Part shown: positions 1 through 11,790 of the stretch, in pieces
Numbering within the stretch: position 1 is the stretch's first letter
How the letters are laid out: every line of letters starts with the position of its first letter
DNA from: Pomphorhynchus laevis
Lineage: Eukaryota; Acanthocephala; Palaeacanthocephala; Echinorhynchida; Pomphorhynchidae
Assembly: GCA_012934845.2 (NCBI GenBank)
Contig: WNNJ02001412.1
Span: forward strand, 1-64,000
DNA length: 64,000 nucleotides
Direction of reading: 5' to 3'
Notes under the pieces: model-generated
Told to the model about the DNA's origin: nothing
Database searches by the model: none
Seen by the model: only the letters and a program-made list of their open reading frames with translations
Made by a program: the position numbers and the translations under genes

Positions 1-60
1 TTCAAAACTGTTGTTGTACAAAATATTCATTGAACATTCAATTCCTGCTGTTATAGATAT

Positions 61-248
61 ATGTCACAATCAAAGCTGTACGTTGGTGATTTGAAGGAAG
101 ATGTTACTAAAGAGGATCTGGAGAAAGTATTTAGTCCGTATGGCGAAATTCGACAAGTTTGGGTTTCGCATAGCCCGCCTGGGTACGCTTTTGTGGACTT
201 TGAGGATGCTAGGGATGCCGAAGATGCCTCTCGTGCTTTAGATAAGCG
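61..248 (+). CDS. srsf7-like: SR factor exon 1 (start and most of RRM)
   Basis: ATG to donor CG|GTGAGT; 62 codons plus two bases. It encodes the beta1 to alpha2 part of the RRM and ends in RALDK followed by a split Arg codon. Confidence 0.9.
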
Positions 249-3200
249 GTGAGTATTTCACTATCGCCAAACGACGCTTTACACCGTAACATGAGTGGAA
301 AATACGCCACTATGTTTACGCGATATAAATTCGTACGATTAATCCCAAAATAATAATAACTTAGGGCTGGTGAGAAACTTTTATTCTACTAAGTAACGTA
401 TTTTTAAATTCTAAACTCTAGAGAAGATCGGAATTTGACAGACAAATAGATAATTTAATAGATAAATATGCTAAACAAGATTTCTATAAAAATAAAATCA
501 AACAGATTGATATTTTATCAAAAATATAAAATTTACATAATTTATAATATAAAATATACTACAATAATGATATTGGCTTTTAAATCATTTAAATAATTTA
601 ATAGATGCATATTTTAAACCAGGTTTTTATAAAATTAAAATCAAACAAAAAATAGTAAAGTATATAAATCAGCAAAATAATATTAAAAATAAATATAAAC
701 TGTTAAGAATAAATGTTTTATGGATGGATAATAAATAATATACTTTGTATTAGAATAGGATACTAGATAATCAAATTTAATCAGAGGAAATACATCATTA
801 TCATGTATTTGGACCCGCTGATATGTTGGGTAGAGGAGTTAGGGGCCGAAACCTGATAGCATAGCAGTTCCTCCTGATGACCTCTAATTCTTATTCTGAT
901 ACAAAGTCTGTTATTTATTAGTCAATTCATAAAAATGATAATATATAAAAGATTATATATATAATATAAGATATAAAAGATAAGGCATAAATGATAAGAT
1001 ATAAAAGATAATATATAAATGATATGATACAAAAGATAACACAATATACTTTTTATTCATCATTTGGTCGGCTTCATAAATTATCCTCGTGTGAATTCTT
1101 TAATCCTATATGCAGCACTGTACACTACAATCAGCGTAGGTGGACCTCATCAGCAGTGAGCCTACGCCTACCTTTCGTGTTTCGGTCCTTTAATGATCTG
1201 CTGAAATTTTCCTCTGCTGCCATTCTGTTAGAATAAGATACTGTATAATCAAATTTCATTAGAAAAAATACGTCATTAGAACGTGTTTGACCCCGCTGCT
1301 ATGTTGTGTCGGTGAAAATAATCCGACATCTGATTACATGGCAGTTCCTCCTGGTGACCTCTAATCCTTATTCTGATGCATCGTCTGTTATTAGTCAAAT
1401 TCTAAAAATTGACTTTTATTTTAAATTTCAATTTTATCAAAAGTGTTTTTTACTTCAAATATATTAATATTTGAAGTTAAACGTTTCATGTTTTTATTTA
1501 AAACAACTACTAGCTTCACTGATACTTAAAAGCAGATATTCTCAACTATAGTTTACATCAGCAAAATCTTTATGCGATTGTGAATTAAATGAACGCGTAC
1601 AATAAAATGATTAAAACACACTACATCCACTATCCCGAGTCCGTCGCAATGCAGTGGTGATGAGAGGATAGGTGCAACGATCTGTGAGAGTCATCTAATC
1701 GAAGAAGATCGTCGATCGCTTTGCGGATTGTACACTGTAGAGGGCTGAACCAATCTGGCGAGCACTGAGTTGTCCGTTGGTTATGAGCCCACTTGTGTTG
1801 CAGTGTTTATGTGAAACTAATATATGCGATCTGCGTGTCCAGCACTCCAACTTCAGCTAGTCGTTAAACGAGGATGCAGAATTTCAAAGTCGTTTGTCTC
1901 GATGGAGTTTAGAAGGTCCAAGAAGGTATGGAAGGTCTTTAGAAGTTTGTTAGCTCCACTGATACTTAAAAGTAGCTATTATCAACTGCAGTTTACATTA
2001 GCAAAATCTTTATGCGATTGTGAATTAAATGCAAGAAACATATTTTTGCATGAGCATTCATGCATACCATATAATATAAAATATAATACATTAAATAATG
2101 AAATTTTAAGAATTGCAACAATATGTAATGATATTGGACTTTTAAATAATTTAAATAATTTAATAGATGCATATTTTAAACTAGGTTACTATATACAACC
2201 TTATCTGAATAAGGTATAGATGATCTCAAACAGGAGCACCAAGGATGATCGTTCCATCGTTTCTTATTTCTACCTTAGTTTCACAATTACCTGTTATTAT
2301 ATTCTTATATAAAAATTACCCGGTCCTTTACTCTTATATAAAACTTACCCTGTTTTATCTTATAATAAAATTACCTGTCTTACCTTATATAATAATTATT
2401 CGGTCCTAATTGTTTCAAATAAATATAAATGATTTTACATGTTTAATAAAATTACCTGTCTTATCTAATATAATAATTACCCTGTCTTATCTAATATAAT
2501 AATTATTCTGTCCTATATAAAAATTACAATATATAAAGAATATTACCTGGTCTTATATTCTTTATATAAGATCAGGTTTTACATTTCTTTTTAAAAACAA
2601 AATAGACAGTTTGCCTATTATTGGGAGTATTCTGTGTGTGTCCTTATATTTTGTGTATTTGCAGAATCCCAAAACAGCAAACTTCAATAGTGATTTTTAA
2701 GTAAATGTGTAAGTTCTAAATCAATCCAGTTTATAACTTGTGAGCTCCATATGAATTTGCTCTTTCATTTAATAATTTTCAAATGAATATAAATGATTTT
2801 ACATGTTTATAATATTATTTTTAATTATTAATAATTTTAGTATTTTTAAATATTACTAATATTAATATTTATAAATTATATTTAATAATTTATTAGTTTA
2901 TAATTAATTAATAATTATTTAATTACTATCTAATATTCAATTATATTTTTAACAAAGCAAAGTATTTATGTATAACAATAAACAACTAAACTAAACTTGT
3001 ATTTGATCTTGCTCCCCTTACAATGTAAGTTTTCACGAATTAGGATTTTTATAATTAAATTAGTATTTCACTAAGATTCATTATTTTCCAGGATGGTTCT
3101 TGGTTCCCGTATTCGAGTTGAATTTTCACGCGGAGGCCGTCAACGGGATTCGAGTGAAGATCGTTTATTTTCGAGACAACATTTGCGAAGACCCTTTAAT

Positions 3201-6200
3201 CCTTCTGATCTGTGCTATGAATGTGGTCAACCTGGTCATTATGCTTACGATTGTGAGATTCGAATTCGTCGAATGCGAAATACAAGGTATATTATTAACC
3301 TTACTTTTAAGAATTCGTAATTTAAAACATATATTGTAGTAAGACATTGTTCCAATCGATAATTAATTGATGCTACCAAGTTTTAACAAAATCCTCGTTT
3401 AATGCGTTCTCAAAAAATATCATTTATTATATATAAATTGATATTTTATTATTTATTTGTTATTTCCAATGGAACGTTAATTCAGCATTACGTAATATAT
3501 ACCTTCACAATATGGTCCTTAAATAGAGGGAAATGCGAAAAGAATTTACGATTTTATAGTTACATAAAATTTAATTTTATCTATCGGACTCTGCATTGAT
3601 TGTCGTTTGTAAATGACATTAAATTTATAACTTAAAGCCGAAAATCACAAATTAATTGTGGTATTATTTTTTATATAATCTTTTATTTATGTTGATACGA
3701 ATAGAATTTAATGAAACGCGCAATTGCGTAATAAAATGTGTAAAGAACGGTACATTAGATAACTTAATATTATTAATTTAAAATCGATTTTAAGTTTATG
3801 CTTACATTATCGACAAAACAAAGCTTGCCAAAGCTCTTTTTAGTTAACGGCATGGGCACATATGGAGGCGATTATAACGATTTGTATATTTAAATAACAT
3901 ACCATTAGAATGTATCCTCAAAATCACTGAGGCTATATTGCTTCATTACAATAAGTTCCCTTTTAATTTTTTAATATTCCCTAAATTCGTGTTTGTTGCG
4001 AATCAAACAATAAAAATTATCCTTGATTTTCGATACAACGATCTCGATCTTCCCCTTTGGGTGAGTCAAACGCTCTGAATATTGCTACTAGCTATCGATT
4101 TTATATAGTTGCAGTGTTAGTAGCATATAAATATGCAAGACGATTGTAGGGTTCGACAACGAGTTCCGACGAAACGAGATATCATCTATACATTTACAAT
4201 GATTGACAAGGAGGTGATGACGGCACTGTGATCGTGTTCTTTGTCGATACTTTTTGCCTTTTACTGTTATGTGATATCGTCCTCTACGACGACAACGACT
4301 TAATTAGAGCAGAATCTTTGCCCAACTAGGGTTTTAACAAGGACAGCGATATGGAGTCACGTTGCCGACGAATATATAATGTACATCGTTATATATATCG
4401 TTAGCTTATTGTTCTAGAATACGAGATTTACGATATACAGTTGATCAACGAGATTTACCACCTACAGAGATGTATGTAATGACAAATCAGATATTTGTAG
4501 ACTACAAACATGTATGTCGAATGTTCTGCGAAGGATGATGTTTCACAGACTTATATTTTTGTACGATACGTGGTGTTATTTATCTCTTTATCCATTTACG
4601 ACCTACGAGTTTTTGGATAAATAGTAATAAATTCCTGAAACGATCGTGCATCTGTCTATATACCAAAATAATTTGGACTGATTGCGAGTTCTTTTGGAAC
4701 AACGATCGATACTAGCTTGTTTATTCAGGTGATATTTTTAGATCGGTTCATTCACAGATGATATAATTAGGTATAAACATACGTATTAGTCATTAATGTT
4801 TAGGGGTTACTATTCGCCATCTCCGTATCAACGTCGTCGAAGACGCTCTTTTAGCAAGTAAGCTCTATTCTAAATTACCAACTTCTTTAAATGTGATTTT
4901 TTACTTAAGCCGACGAGACGATCTAAGCCACAGACGATACAGATCAAGAAGTAGAACTCCGAGAAGGTATAAGATGAATTAATTTTACTTTTATTGATCA
5001 ATATATTAGTTGTCTAAATTAATTTTTATTGTGGATGAACCTAATTTTTGAAAAAGTTTGGATTCAGACAAATATCATTTTGCTAGATTCTAATTTATAA
5101 ACCGTTAGTGTTGAAATCATTTAATAGAAACATTGTTTATAGAAATGAATTATTTGCGAATGTTTATAGAAAATCGCCGTATCTAAGATATCGCGATATA
5201 TAAATCGCACCATCAACATCTTACAATATGTAGATGTGGCGATTTTTAAAATTCGCACAACAACTATTTCTTGACAAGAAAAAACAAATAATATATAAGA
5301 GTTTTCCTGTCAACCACAGCTCCGAGTGTCGAGCCGTGGAGGCAGTACACGAAATAACTACGTCAGACATCGCGATTCTGTGCGACAGACCAGAGTTCTC
5401 TATCAGATAGTCCAAGGCGGTCTTCGCCCAGTTTCGAGATTTGATCTCTCCACCAATATCGACGTCTACTTTGAGGTCTTTTCCTAAGAGTCCGTCTAAA
5501 AACCCTCCGAGGAATGCGATTTCTATGTGGACATGTAGCGACTTTACTCCGTGTCTTTTTCGGATTACCGAATTCCTAACCTTATTTCTAGAGCTAAAAT
5601 CGGTCACACCACGAAGGAACCACATTTCGGTCACACTATTCGAGATATCATTTCGGTCATAACTTAACGCCCATGACCATAGGTTAAAATTAGAACGAAG
5701 ATTGCGTGATAAACCGAAAGCTCCGCCCGAAAACTCAACTCCCGCTTCACCACCACAGACCTGTACAAAAACGCATTGCTACGTTAGCTGCACAAATCCG
5801 CTACTTAATCTCATCTATGTTCCTGCCGTTCCTCAAGATATCCAAGATACTTGACATCCTCAACATCAGGAAGAATCTTTTCCCAAAGAAAAGTTAGTAC
5901 CTTGGTGGTATTATTTTATGTTTTTGTCGTTCCTCAAGATACCCACGATACTTGACATCCTCAACATCAGGAAGAATCTTTTCCCAAAAGATTCTTCCTC
6001 CCCGAAAGAAGTGGAGGAAGTATCATCACTACCGCCTGGTATTCCATCGTAAATCGATCTAGTAGGCATTGTAAGTCATCGGGACAAGAGCTAACAAGAC
6101 AACATCATCTGCAAAAAGCAGAGATGGTATCCTGATAGAACCGAACTAAAGACTTACATCCGTCAGAGTAGCCCGTCTCGTAATTTTGTCCATGTAAACA

Positions 6201-9200
6201 CGGAACAAAAATGAAGAAAAGGACAAACCCTACAAAGTTTAACTCCTACTGGAAATGATTCAGTCTTATACCTTGAACACAAGCACAACTCATACTTTGT
6301 TCATACAGAGAAGCCACAGCTCCCTGAAGATTTGGTGGTACTCCATACTTTCTTTGTACCTCCTAAAACCTCTCTTCTCTTACGGAACTCGGTCAAACGC
6401 CTTTTCCAAATCTACAAAGCACATGTAGGCCGGTTAAGCGAGCTCCCAATACCGTTCCAGGATAGTTGTGAGAGTAATGAGCTGATCCGTGGTTCCACGA
6501 CTGTTCGAAAGCCACAATGTTCCCCTTGCAACTGTCCCTCAACTATATACCGTACCCTTAACTCAAGAATCCTAGCAAATAGCTTACTAGTTTTGCTAGG
6601 AAGATTGATGGCCCGCTAATTGGAAAATTTTCTTAGGTCCCCTCTCTTAAAGATAGGTACCATCATCCCAGTTCGCCACTTACTAAGAACCTTGTCCGAA
6701 TTCAATGCGACGTTGAAGATCCGTGTTAGGCGCTTCATGTCAACAACGTCAAAATCCTTTAAAGCTTCAAGTCGAATTTCGTCTTCTCCAGAAGACTTGT
6801 CATTACTAAGTTTTTTAACTGCAGCAATGACCTCTTCTAATGAGATAATCTCTTCCGTTGGTTCTAATGGCTCTACTTCTAAAAGACAAGACATATCCAC
6901 CGGTTTAAGAAGACTTCTAAAATGCTCTTTCCAACAACCAAGAATTTTTTCAATGTCAGTCAGCTTAGATTCTGTCTTGTCATATACAGTTTGATGAGTT
7001 TTCTTCCTCCAACACGAAAGCTCCTGATCGTCCTCCAGAACATCTTCAAAGCTGACATATAATCAAGTTCTAGGTGCTCTCCAAACTTCTCCCAATCCTC
7101 CTTATTCGCTTTGGTAACTGCTCGAGCTGAAGCTCTCTTTGCCCTTCGGTACTTTTCTACAGCGTTCACCGATTTATCTGGCAAAGTTGCCTTATAAGCC
7201 AGCTTCGTCTTCTTGACAAAATCTCTAAGTGTCGGTGTCCTCCAAGTAGTTCGAGTATTTCCTCCGAGACAAGCACCTAATTTCTTCGAGCCACAACTTT
7301 TTGCACTTGATTTAACAAGCGAGGATCTAACATCTCCCATTCCTGATAAATGTTCTTCGCCTCTTCTGGCAACTGAGAGAAGTCCTCTGTTTGGGTTTAC
7401 CAGGTTTGTCTAGCATCCTATCCTGATATCAGAGTTTATTAAATACAAGGTAGTGATCGGTCCATCTCTTCACACGAGTGTTCAGAGCATAACGTCGCAG
7501 ATCAGATAAAACGATTACAAAATCGTTCATTGATCTTTGACTGAAAGAATCCTGATGCCATGTGCATCTATGGATCTCCTTATGTTCAAACATGGTGTTG
7601 GTCATGCACAAATCGTTACGAGAGCAAAAGTGCAATAATTCAACACCACTCGCATATAGATCAGAGAGTCCGTCGTAATTTCCCTCGATATTTCTTTTGC
7701 GTTTGACATTGTTGACTATTCCATCATCCTTCATTGCCTTCGCAACAATTCTGGCTTTTCTTCTGCTACTGTATCCCGGCTATCCTTTTATCTATCTGAA
7801 CAATCTTTTCGTGTCAATTTGTTTCATATTTGTTATTCTATCTAACATTTGTTTCTTTTTCTTTTCTACATATCATCCCCTCTCTTCACAAGACTATTCA
7901 GAACATAACGTCAAATATCAGATGATTCGATTACAGAATCGATTATTGATCTTTGACTGATAGAATCCTGATGTCATGTGCATCTATGGATCTCCTTATG
8001 TTCAAACATGGTGTTGGTCACGCACAAATCGTTACGAGAGCAAAAGTGCAATAATTTAATACCACTCGAATTCAGATCAGAGAAACGTTCCTCCCCAACA
8101 TTCCCTTTTAAGTGCTACTGTCGCTATCAACATGAGCATTTAAGTCACCCTATAAAACAAGGAAATCTTTAACATGAGTACTATCGAACCATCTCTTCAA
8201 CTAATTCTGGTTCCTTCCCTTCAGCGAGATGACATTCCGAGTTTCAACATGAAATCTAGTTTGCTTCGGATGTTGATGCCTCTTTCGCTGTATCCGTACA
8301 ACTGCATGGTCATACGGCACCAGACAATGAAAACTCATCCGATCAGTGTTGAGTTGACAATTGTTCTTTGCGTTTGATTTATATTTTATAAATTTCCTGC
8401 TTGTCATTTTCATTATCTTGGTTTGTTTGTTGGTTATCTCCGTTTTCGATATATTTTGATGATCTAACATCGCTACTGTAAGGAGACAGGTCTCCGAGAC
8501 GCTCTTACGCCTTTTCCTCCATTATGAAATCTGTCGTTACACTAATTGGAGTGATTTTGTTTGTTCGGCTATCTCCCGTTCCCAATATTTTTGAGGATCC
8601 AACATCGCTACTGTAAGGAAACAGGCCTCCATGACTCTCTTCCGCCTTTTCGTCCATTGTCCAATCTTCCGTTGGAGTCATCGTAAGGATCTGAGATAAT
8701 CTATGAACGACCTATCCCTACAGATGATGCAAGTCGGTCAATTATTTAGCGGTTGATCTTCAAATGTCGAGCATACGTTGCATGAGCTGCTTCACGAAAA
8801 GTCAAATTAGCAATAGGTGCCAACTTAATGCTTAATCAACTGACACGTAGCGGCCCAAATAAAATTCGCAATAAATACATATAGTGTTGAGTATTTATAT
8901 ATAATAAATATCCAATGTTAGGTAAATACCCAATAATGTTGGGTATTTATATATAATAAACATGTAATAACCGAATATTTACAAATTTTAATGTCGAGTA
9001 TCATTTAAATTTGATATCGCATTAATATCAAATTAACGTCTCATTTACAAATTCTGCTAATTGCTTAATCTGACTCATTTATTGTCTTCTGTTTATATTT
9101 AAATGCAAAATTGATTCAAATATGTCATTTATTTTTGAAGACGCTACAGAACACCATCGGATGAAAGTTCACTGGCTTCAAGTCCACGTGGCCATTACGA

Positions 9201-9366
9201 CAGTCGCCGAAGTTTTGAACGTCATCGCCGTTCGTATAGCAGCTCAAGTCGTGATCGAAGCAGTTTTAGTAGACGAAGAAGCACAAGTCGAACTCGTAGC
9301 AATACCGCTAGCAGCAGAGAGAGACGAGACAGAATTGCTTTGTTGCCTTATTCACCTTATATATAA
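61..9366 (+). CDS. srsf7-like: SR splicing factor, SRSF7/9G8-like (5 exons)
   Basis: Pre-mRNA splicing factor that should bind exonic enhancers through its RRM and recruit spliceosome parts through its RS tail in the nucleus. Joining 61-248, 3092-3286, 4804-4857, 4910-4966 and 9141-9366 gives 239 aa, close to vertebrate SRSF7 (about 238). All junctions are GT-AG and keep the same phase. Seen: RRM at about residues 4-80 with KLYVGDL (RNP2) and GYAFVDFEDARDAEDA (RNP1 region); CCHC zinc knuckle C104, C107, H112, C117 (CYECGQPGHYAYDC), which separates SRSF7 from SRSF3; then an RS tail. The start ATG sits just after TTATAGAT, which could be a 5'-UTR or spliced-leader acceptor. Introns are 2843, 1517, 52 and 4174 bp; introns 1 and 4 hold mobile elements. 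The end in ALLPYSPYI is unusual for an SR protein, so the true last exon may be the RS block at 10108. Confidence 0.9.
448..940 (+). mobile_element. Penelope-like element, scrambled 3' fragment
   Basis: Inside SR intron 1. It matches the 3' coding end of the better copy at 12.2-13.7 kb: residues like IKQKIVKYINQ (about 640-680), then the noncoding terminal block with the arm motif GCATAGCAG and TTCCTCCTGATGACCTCTAA. A second partial copy of the coding end (448-510) precedes it, so the fragment is partly duplicated. Non-autonomous remnant. Confidence 0.7.
1105..1215 (-). repeat. Foldback-family fragment related to 44455-44877
   Basis: Read on the - strand it carries GGACCGAAAC ... CTGATGAGGTCCACC, the same block as in the element at 44.8 kb. 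A 7-bp stem GCGTAGG/CCTACGC encloses CTGATGAGGTCC. No coding potential. Confidence 0.55.
1226..1440 (+). mobile_element. Penelope-like terminal noncoding block
   Basis: Starts TTAGAATAAGATACT like the block that follows the PLE stop codon at 13.3 kb, and includes CCCCGCTGCTATGTTG and CAGTTCCTCCTGGTGACCTC. The centre is diverged from other copies. No ORF. Confidence 0.6.
1508..2030. repeat. 83-bp direct repeat pair (1508-1590 and 1948-2030)
   Basis: Both copies contain CACTGATACTTAAAAG and AAAATCTTTATGCGATTGTG; about 440 bp apart. The second runs straight into PLE coding sequence. The stretch between (1600-1940) has no recognised gene. Confidence 0.6.
2031..2216 (+). mobile_element. Penelope-like RT C-terminal fragment
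   Basis: Encodes NIFLHEHSCIPYNIKYNT, LRIATICNDIG and NLIDAYFKLGYY, the region after the palm of PLE reverse transcriptases (compare 13011-13180). The ORF opens in unrelated upstream sequence at 1824, so the N-terminal part is not PLE protein. Confidence 0.75.
2275..2580. repeat. Degenerate AT-rich tandem repeat
   Basis: Repeated variants of TTATATAAAAATTACCYGGTC and TTATCTAATATAATAATTA, roughly 28 bp each, head to tail. Inside SR intron 1. Confidence 0.6.
2581..3091. other. SR intron 1 end, no feature seen
   Basis: AT-rich intron sequence ending in a splice acceptor. No ORF or known repeat recognised. Confidence 0.5.
3092..3286 (+). CDS. srsf7-like: SR factor exon 2 (RRM end and zinc knuckle)
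   Basis: Acceptor TTTTCCAG|G; the first base completes the Arg codon split by intron 1, giving KRMVLGSRIRVEFSRGG, the usual end of an SR RRM. It carries the CCHC knuckle and ends at ACAAG|GTATAT. Confidence 0.9.
3287..4803. other. SR intron 2, no feature seen
   Basis: About 1.5 kb between exons 2 and 3. The short ORFs at 3402-3599 have no recognisable motif. GC-richer patches near 4130-4330 show no coding match I recognise. Confidence 0.5.
4804..4857 (+). CDS. srsf7-like: SR factor micro-exon 3 (RS linker)
   Basis: 54-bp exon between AATGTTTAG and GTAAGC, encoding GYYSPSPYQRRRRRSFS. Its phase matches both neighbours. Confidence 0.8.
4910..4966 (+). CDS. srsf7-like: SR factor micro-exon 4 (RS linker)
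   Basis: 57-bp exon after a 52-bp intron, between TTACTTAAG and GTATAAG, encoding RRDDLSHRRYRSRSRTPR. Phase is kept on both sides. Confidence 0.8.
5221..7696 (-). mobile_element. APE-type LINE, reverse, main part
   Basis: Non-LTR retrotransposon inserted in SR intron 4. Reading down from 7696: end of the APE endonuclease (NTMFEHKEIHRCTWHQD, QRSMNDFVIV, RWTDHYLVFNKL); linker (SCGSKKLGACLGGNTRTTWR, RAKRASARAVTKANKEDWE); RT start (LSNDKSSGEDEIRLEALK, WRTGMMVPIFKRGDLRK at 6616-6900); RT motif A VDLEKAFDRVP near 6382-6430; catalytic FADDVVLLA near 6095-6120; C-terminal RNSVIRKRHGVKSLHVHIE (5221-5634). Stops and frameshifts are spread through the RT, so it is dead. The layout matches a LINE family common in fish and invertebrates; the clade is not settled. 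5819-5893 and 5928-5990 are a local duplication inside it. Confidence 0.8.
7697..7875 (+). mobile_element. L2-like LINE scrap between two parts of the reverse LINE
   Basis: On the + strand it matches the RT region of the L2-like copies at 41.6 and 47.8 kb: GCGTTTGACATTGTTGACTA (AFDIVD), then a CTTCTGCTACTGTATCCCGG-type stretch and TATCTATCTGAACAATC. Highly diverged. Confidence 0.5.
7876..8690 (-). mobile_element. Reverse LINE, duplicated 5' part (APE)
   Basis: 7880-8090 repeats 7468-7660 of the main LINE (shared CATCTATGGATCTCCTTATG), so the APE end is present twice. Upstream on the - strand are the APE start (ETRNVISLKGRNQN, 8201-8250) and two near copies of a 5' segment (8462-8530 and 8596-8670, sharing CATCGCTACTGTAAGGA). 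Broken, no intact ORF. Confidence 0.6.
8691..9140. other. End of SR intron 4, no gene
   Basis: AT-rich. A short repeat (GTTGAGTATTTATATATAATAAA / GTTGGGTATTTATATATAATAAA type) at about 8885 and 8938. Nothing else recognised. Confidence 0.5.
9141..9366 (+). CDS. srsf7-like: SR factor exon 5 (RS tail, stop)
   Basis: Acceptor TTTTTGAAG|A joins in phase to exon 4. It encodes YRTPSDESSLASSPRG and then runs such as RRSYSSSSRDRSSFSRRRS, ending at TAA 9364-9366. AATAAA-like signals follow near 9510-9535. Long open frames here in other phases are shadows. Confidence 0.8.
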
Positions 9367-9436
9367 GATACAAAATTTAATAACCGATAATATTATTTTT
9401 AATAGAAGGCGAATGCATACTAACTTTTATCTTTAG

Positions 9437-10107
9437 TTTAGAGAAGATCGAAAACACAAAAGTGTTATTAATTTTAAATTAGGAAATTAGTTTATTTTGA
9501 GCATAATTCAATAATAAACAATTAACAAATAAATTATTTATTCCTTGATTTGATCAAAAATTGTCAATAAAACTAACGAGTATTTGTCTATCGTAATATT
9601 AGAATATTTAATAAATAAATTAATTTTACTGATTTATAAATATAAATTAATTTGCAATTTATAAAAGCATGTAAATATATAATTATTTTTTGATAACTTC
9701 TAAATTAGCTAAATCTAATTTTCATAAAGGAACCTCTAACTTTGTAGGGTTAACCCATTCAATCAGTTAATTTCATGTACATTGTAGTTCCGATTAGCTT
9801 ATTTGAATAATATTTATAGAAATCATGGACTGCACTAAGTATTACATGTCGCTCTAGTCAGGATATTATACAATCAAAATTACTTAAATTGACTGAATTA
9901 ACTAAATTAAAATATCATCAAAATTAATACATTTAAGTCATCAAATTAGGAATAATTTGACTTTGCAAAATATCAACATTTTCAAGACATGTGACTATGA
10001 TTTCGGACACTTTTAAATTGTTTTCAATAAATCTATATAAAGATATAGATTGCTTACTCTATAGAAATATAGTGAGCAGTCGGTTACACGTTTACGTGCA
10101 TATATAG
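9437..10107. other. Between SR exon 5 and the RS-rich exon
   Basis: AT-rich, no ORF. Contains AATAAA-type signals near 9510-9535, which would suit a 3' end for the 239-aa SR form. Confidence 0.4.
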
Positions 10108-10981
10108 TTTGAAAAGGCAACAAAGCATTAGTCGCAAAAATAGCCTAAGCAATCGGAATGGCAATAAGCGTTCAAAAAGTACATCTATACCCCGAGCATC
10201 AGCTAACGACAGGCATAATGTTGATACACGACGTTCTACACGCAGTAGCAGTATCGGCGGTGATCGTCGTGATCACAGCGGCAGTGTGGAATGTAAGGGC
10301 AAAGGCGGTAGTGGTGAGGACGAAAGTAGTATCAGCCGTGCTAGCAGTGTTAATCGACATGTCAGAGAGAGTGAAAGTCCGCATTCTGCATCGATAACAA
10401 GAAGGTCAATGAGCAATTTTAGTAGCAATGAACGTTCAGGACCTCCGATAGATGAAGAGCTACAACGAGACATGAAAAATAGTTTTCGGAATCGAAACAA
10501 TCGCAGCATTAGCAGTAATAATGACCAACGTCATAGCCGCAGTATTAGCAGTGATGATGACCAACGTCAACGAAAGCAGAAAAGTTCTAGCAAGAAAAGA
10601 AGCAGTGAACGACACCGTCAAGACAAGAGTAGAAGTCGTAGCAAGCGAAAGAGAAGCAGCGATCGAAAATCATTATGTCGTAATAGTTCACCAGGCAGCG
10701 GTGATGATTCTATGGACGACGAGGATCGAAGACGGCGTCAACGAAGAGATAGCCGTGACGATTCACTTAAGGAAGAAGATGATCGTAATAGCGATCATCA
10801 GCACCTCCGTAGTCATCGCCGACGTTATAATAGACGATCCAGAAGTATGACAAGTGGGTCTGATTTGGATGAGCGCGATGACAGTGATATTGTTGGTAAG
10901 CGTCGAGGATCTCGCGAAGTTGTTGATGATGGCAAGCGTGACAATAGATCAGCTAATGACCTGGATACATCAGATCAATAA
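10108..10981 (+). CDS. RS-rich coding exon, possible alternative 3' end of the SR gene
   Basis: About 290 codons dense in RS, RR, SD and KR runs (for example KKRSSERHRQDKSRSRSKRK), typical of RS domains that bind other splicing factors and are phosphorylated by SR kinases. No ATG lies near the front of the open frame (first in-frame ATG about 10409), so it is probably a spliced exon. A possible acceptor is CATATATAG|T at 10107/10108. A weak in-phase donor in exon 5 (GCTTT|GTTGCC, 9341/9342) could join it to the SR gene and skip the stop at 9364. The stop TAA overlaps an AATAAA signal (10977-10982). Coding nature looks strong; the link to the SR gene is inference. It could also be a separate RS-rich gene whose upstream exon is not recognised. 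Confidence 0.6.
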
Positions 10982-11790
10982 AGCAAACGTTATATTATGT
11001 CAAATAACATAATAATACAAGTTAAATTCATATAACCAAATGATATGTCGTTGTCTAACTAACTGCATGTTTCTAATGTTGATGACATGCCTAATAGTCA
11101 TGCCACTTTTATATATTCGATTTTTTGTCTTCCTGGTCCATCTCGTTCTTTGGATTCTAAGTTTTTCGAATCGTTCATGTATTGTCTTTACTGATCAACA
11201 GAAATTGTATCAAAACTGTCTTTGTATTAAAACCTTTATGTATTTATTCTTTTCAATTTTGTTTTACTGTCGATAAAAACTTTTTAATTTTATTTGAAAT
11301 GAAAATCACAAAGTGAACAAAACACTCAATATTTAAATCAGTATTTATACGGATCAACAATATTAAAAATGTTAAAGGAACATATTCATTTGGCATGACG
11401 CGCATACAAATTCTAGAATATGCGTTTATTGCTGACCGCTTACTTAACAATTTATTGTTTACATATCCGACTAGATATTGATCTTATCCAATTATTGATC
11501 ATCCTTACGTTTCGTCTATGTGAATTTATATTTAAATGTGTACTAGGCCTATAATCCTGACAGATTGCTAACTTTTAGTATTCACTTATAATGACTAATA
11601 TGCTTTCCAAAATGACTAATTTTCATGGTAAATGACTGATACATGACTAATGTATTTACTTTTGATTTGGACTGTAAAATGGAAAACGTTTTAAAATGTT
11701 ATATAAATTTTAAAAGAAAAACCATAACGACTTAATATATGCAATTTATTTATAGAATGTAACCAACGAAACGACAATTTATTCGATATA
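10982..11790. other. Downstream of the RS exon, no gene
   Basis: AT-rich 3' flanking DNA. ORFs at 11040-11276 and 11253-11450 have low complexity and no motif. Confidence 0.5.

Noticed and set aside
830-910. Hammerhead ribozyme in the PLE terminal block (GAAAC and CTGATGA both present).
   Set aside because: The order is GAAAC before CTGATGA, the base next to GAAA cannot close stem II, and several copies read CTGGTGA or ATGATGA.
10158-10850. Ala/Val-rich ORFs overlapping the RS exon.
   Set aside because: Shadow frames of the RS-rich coding sequence.
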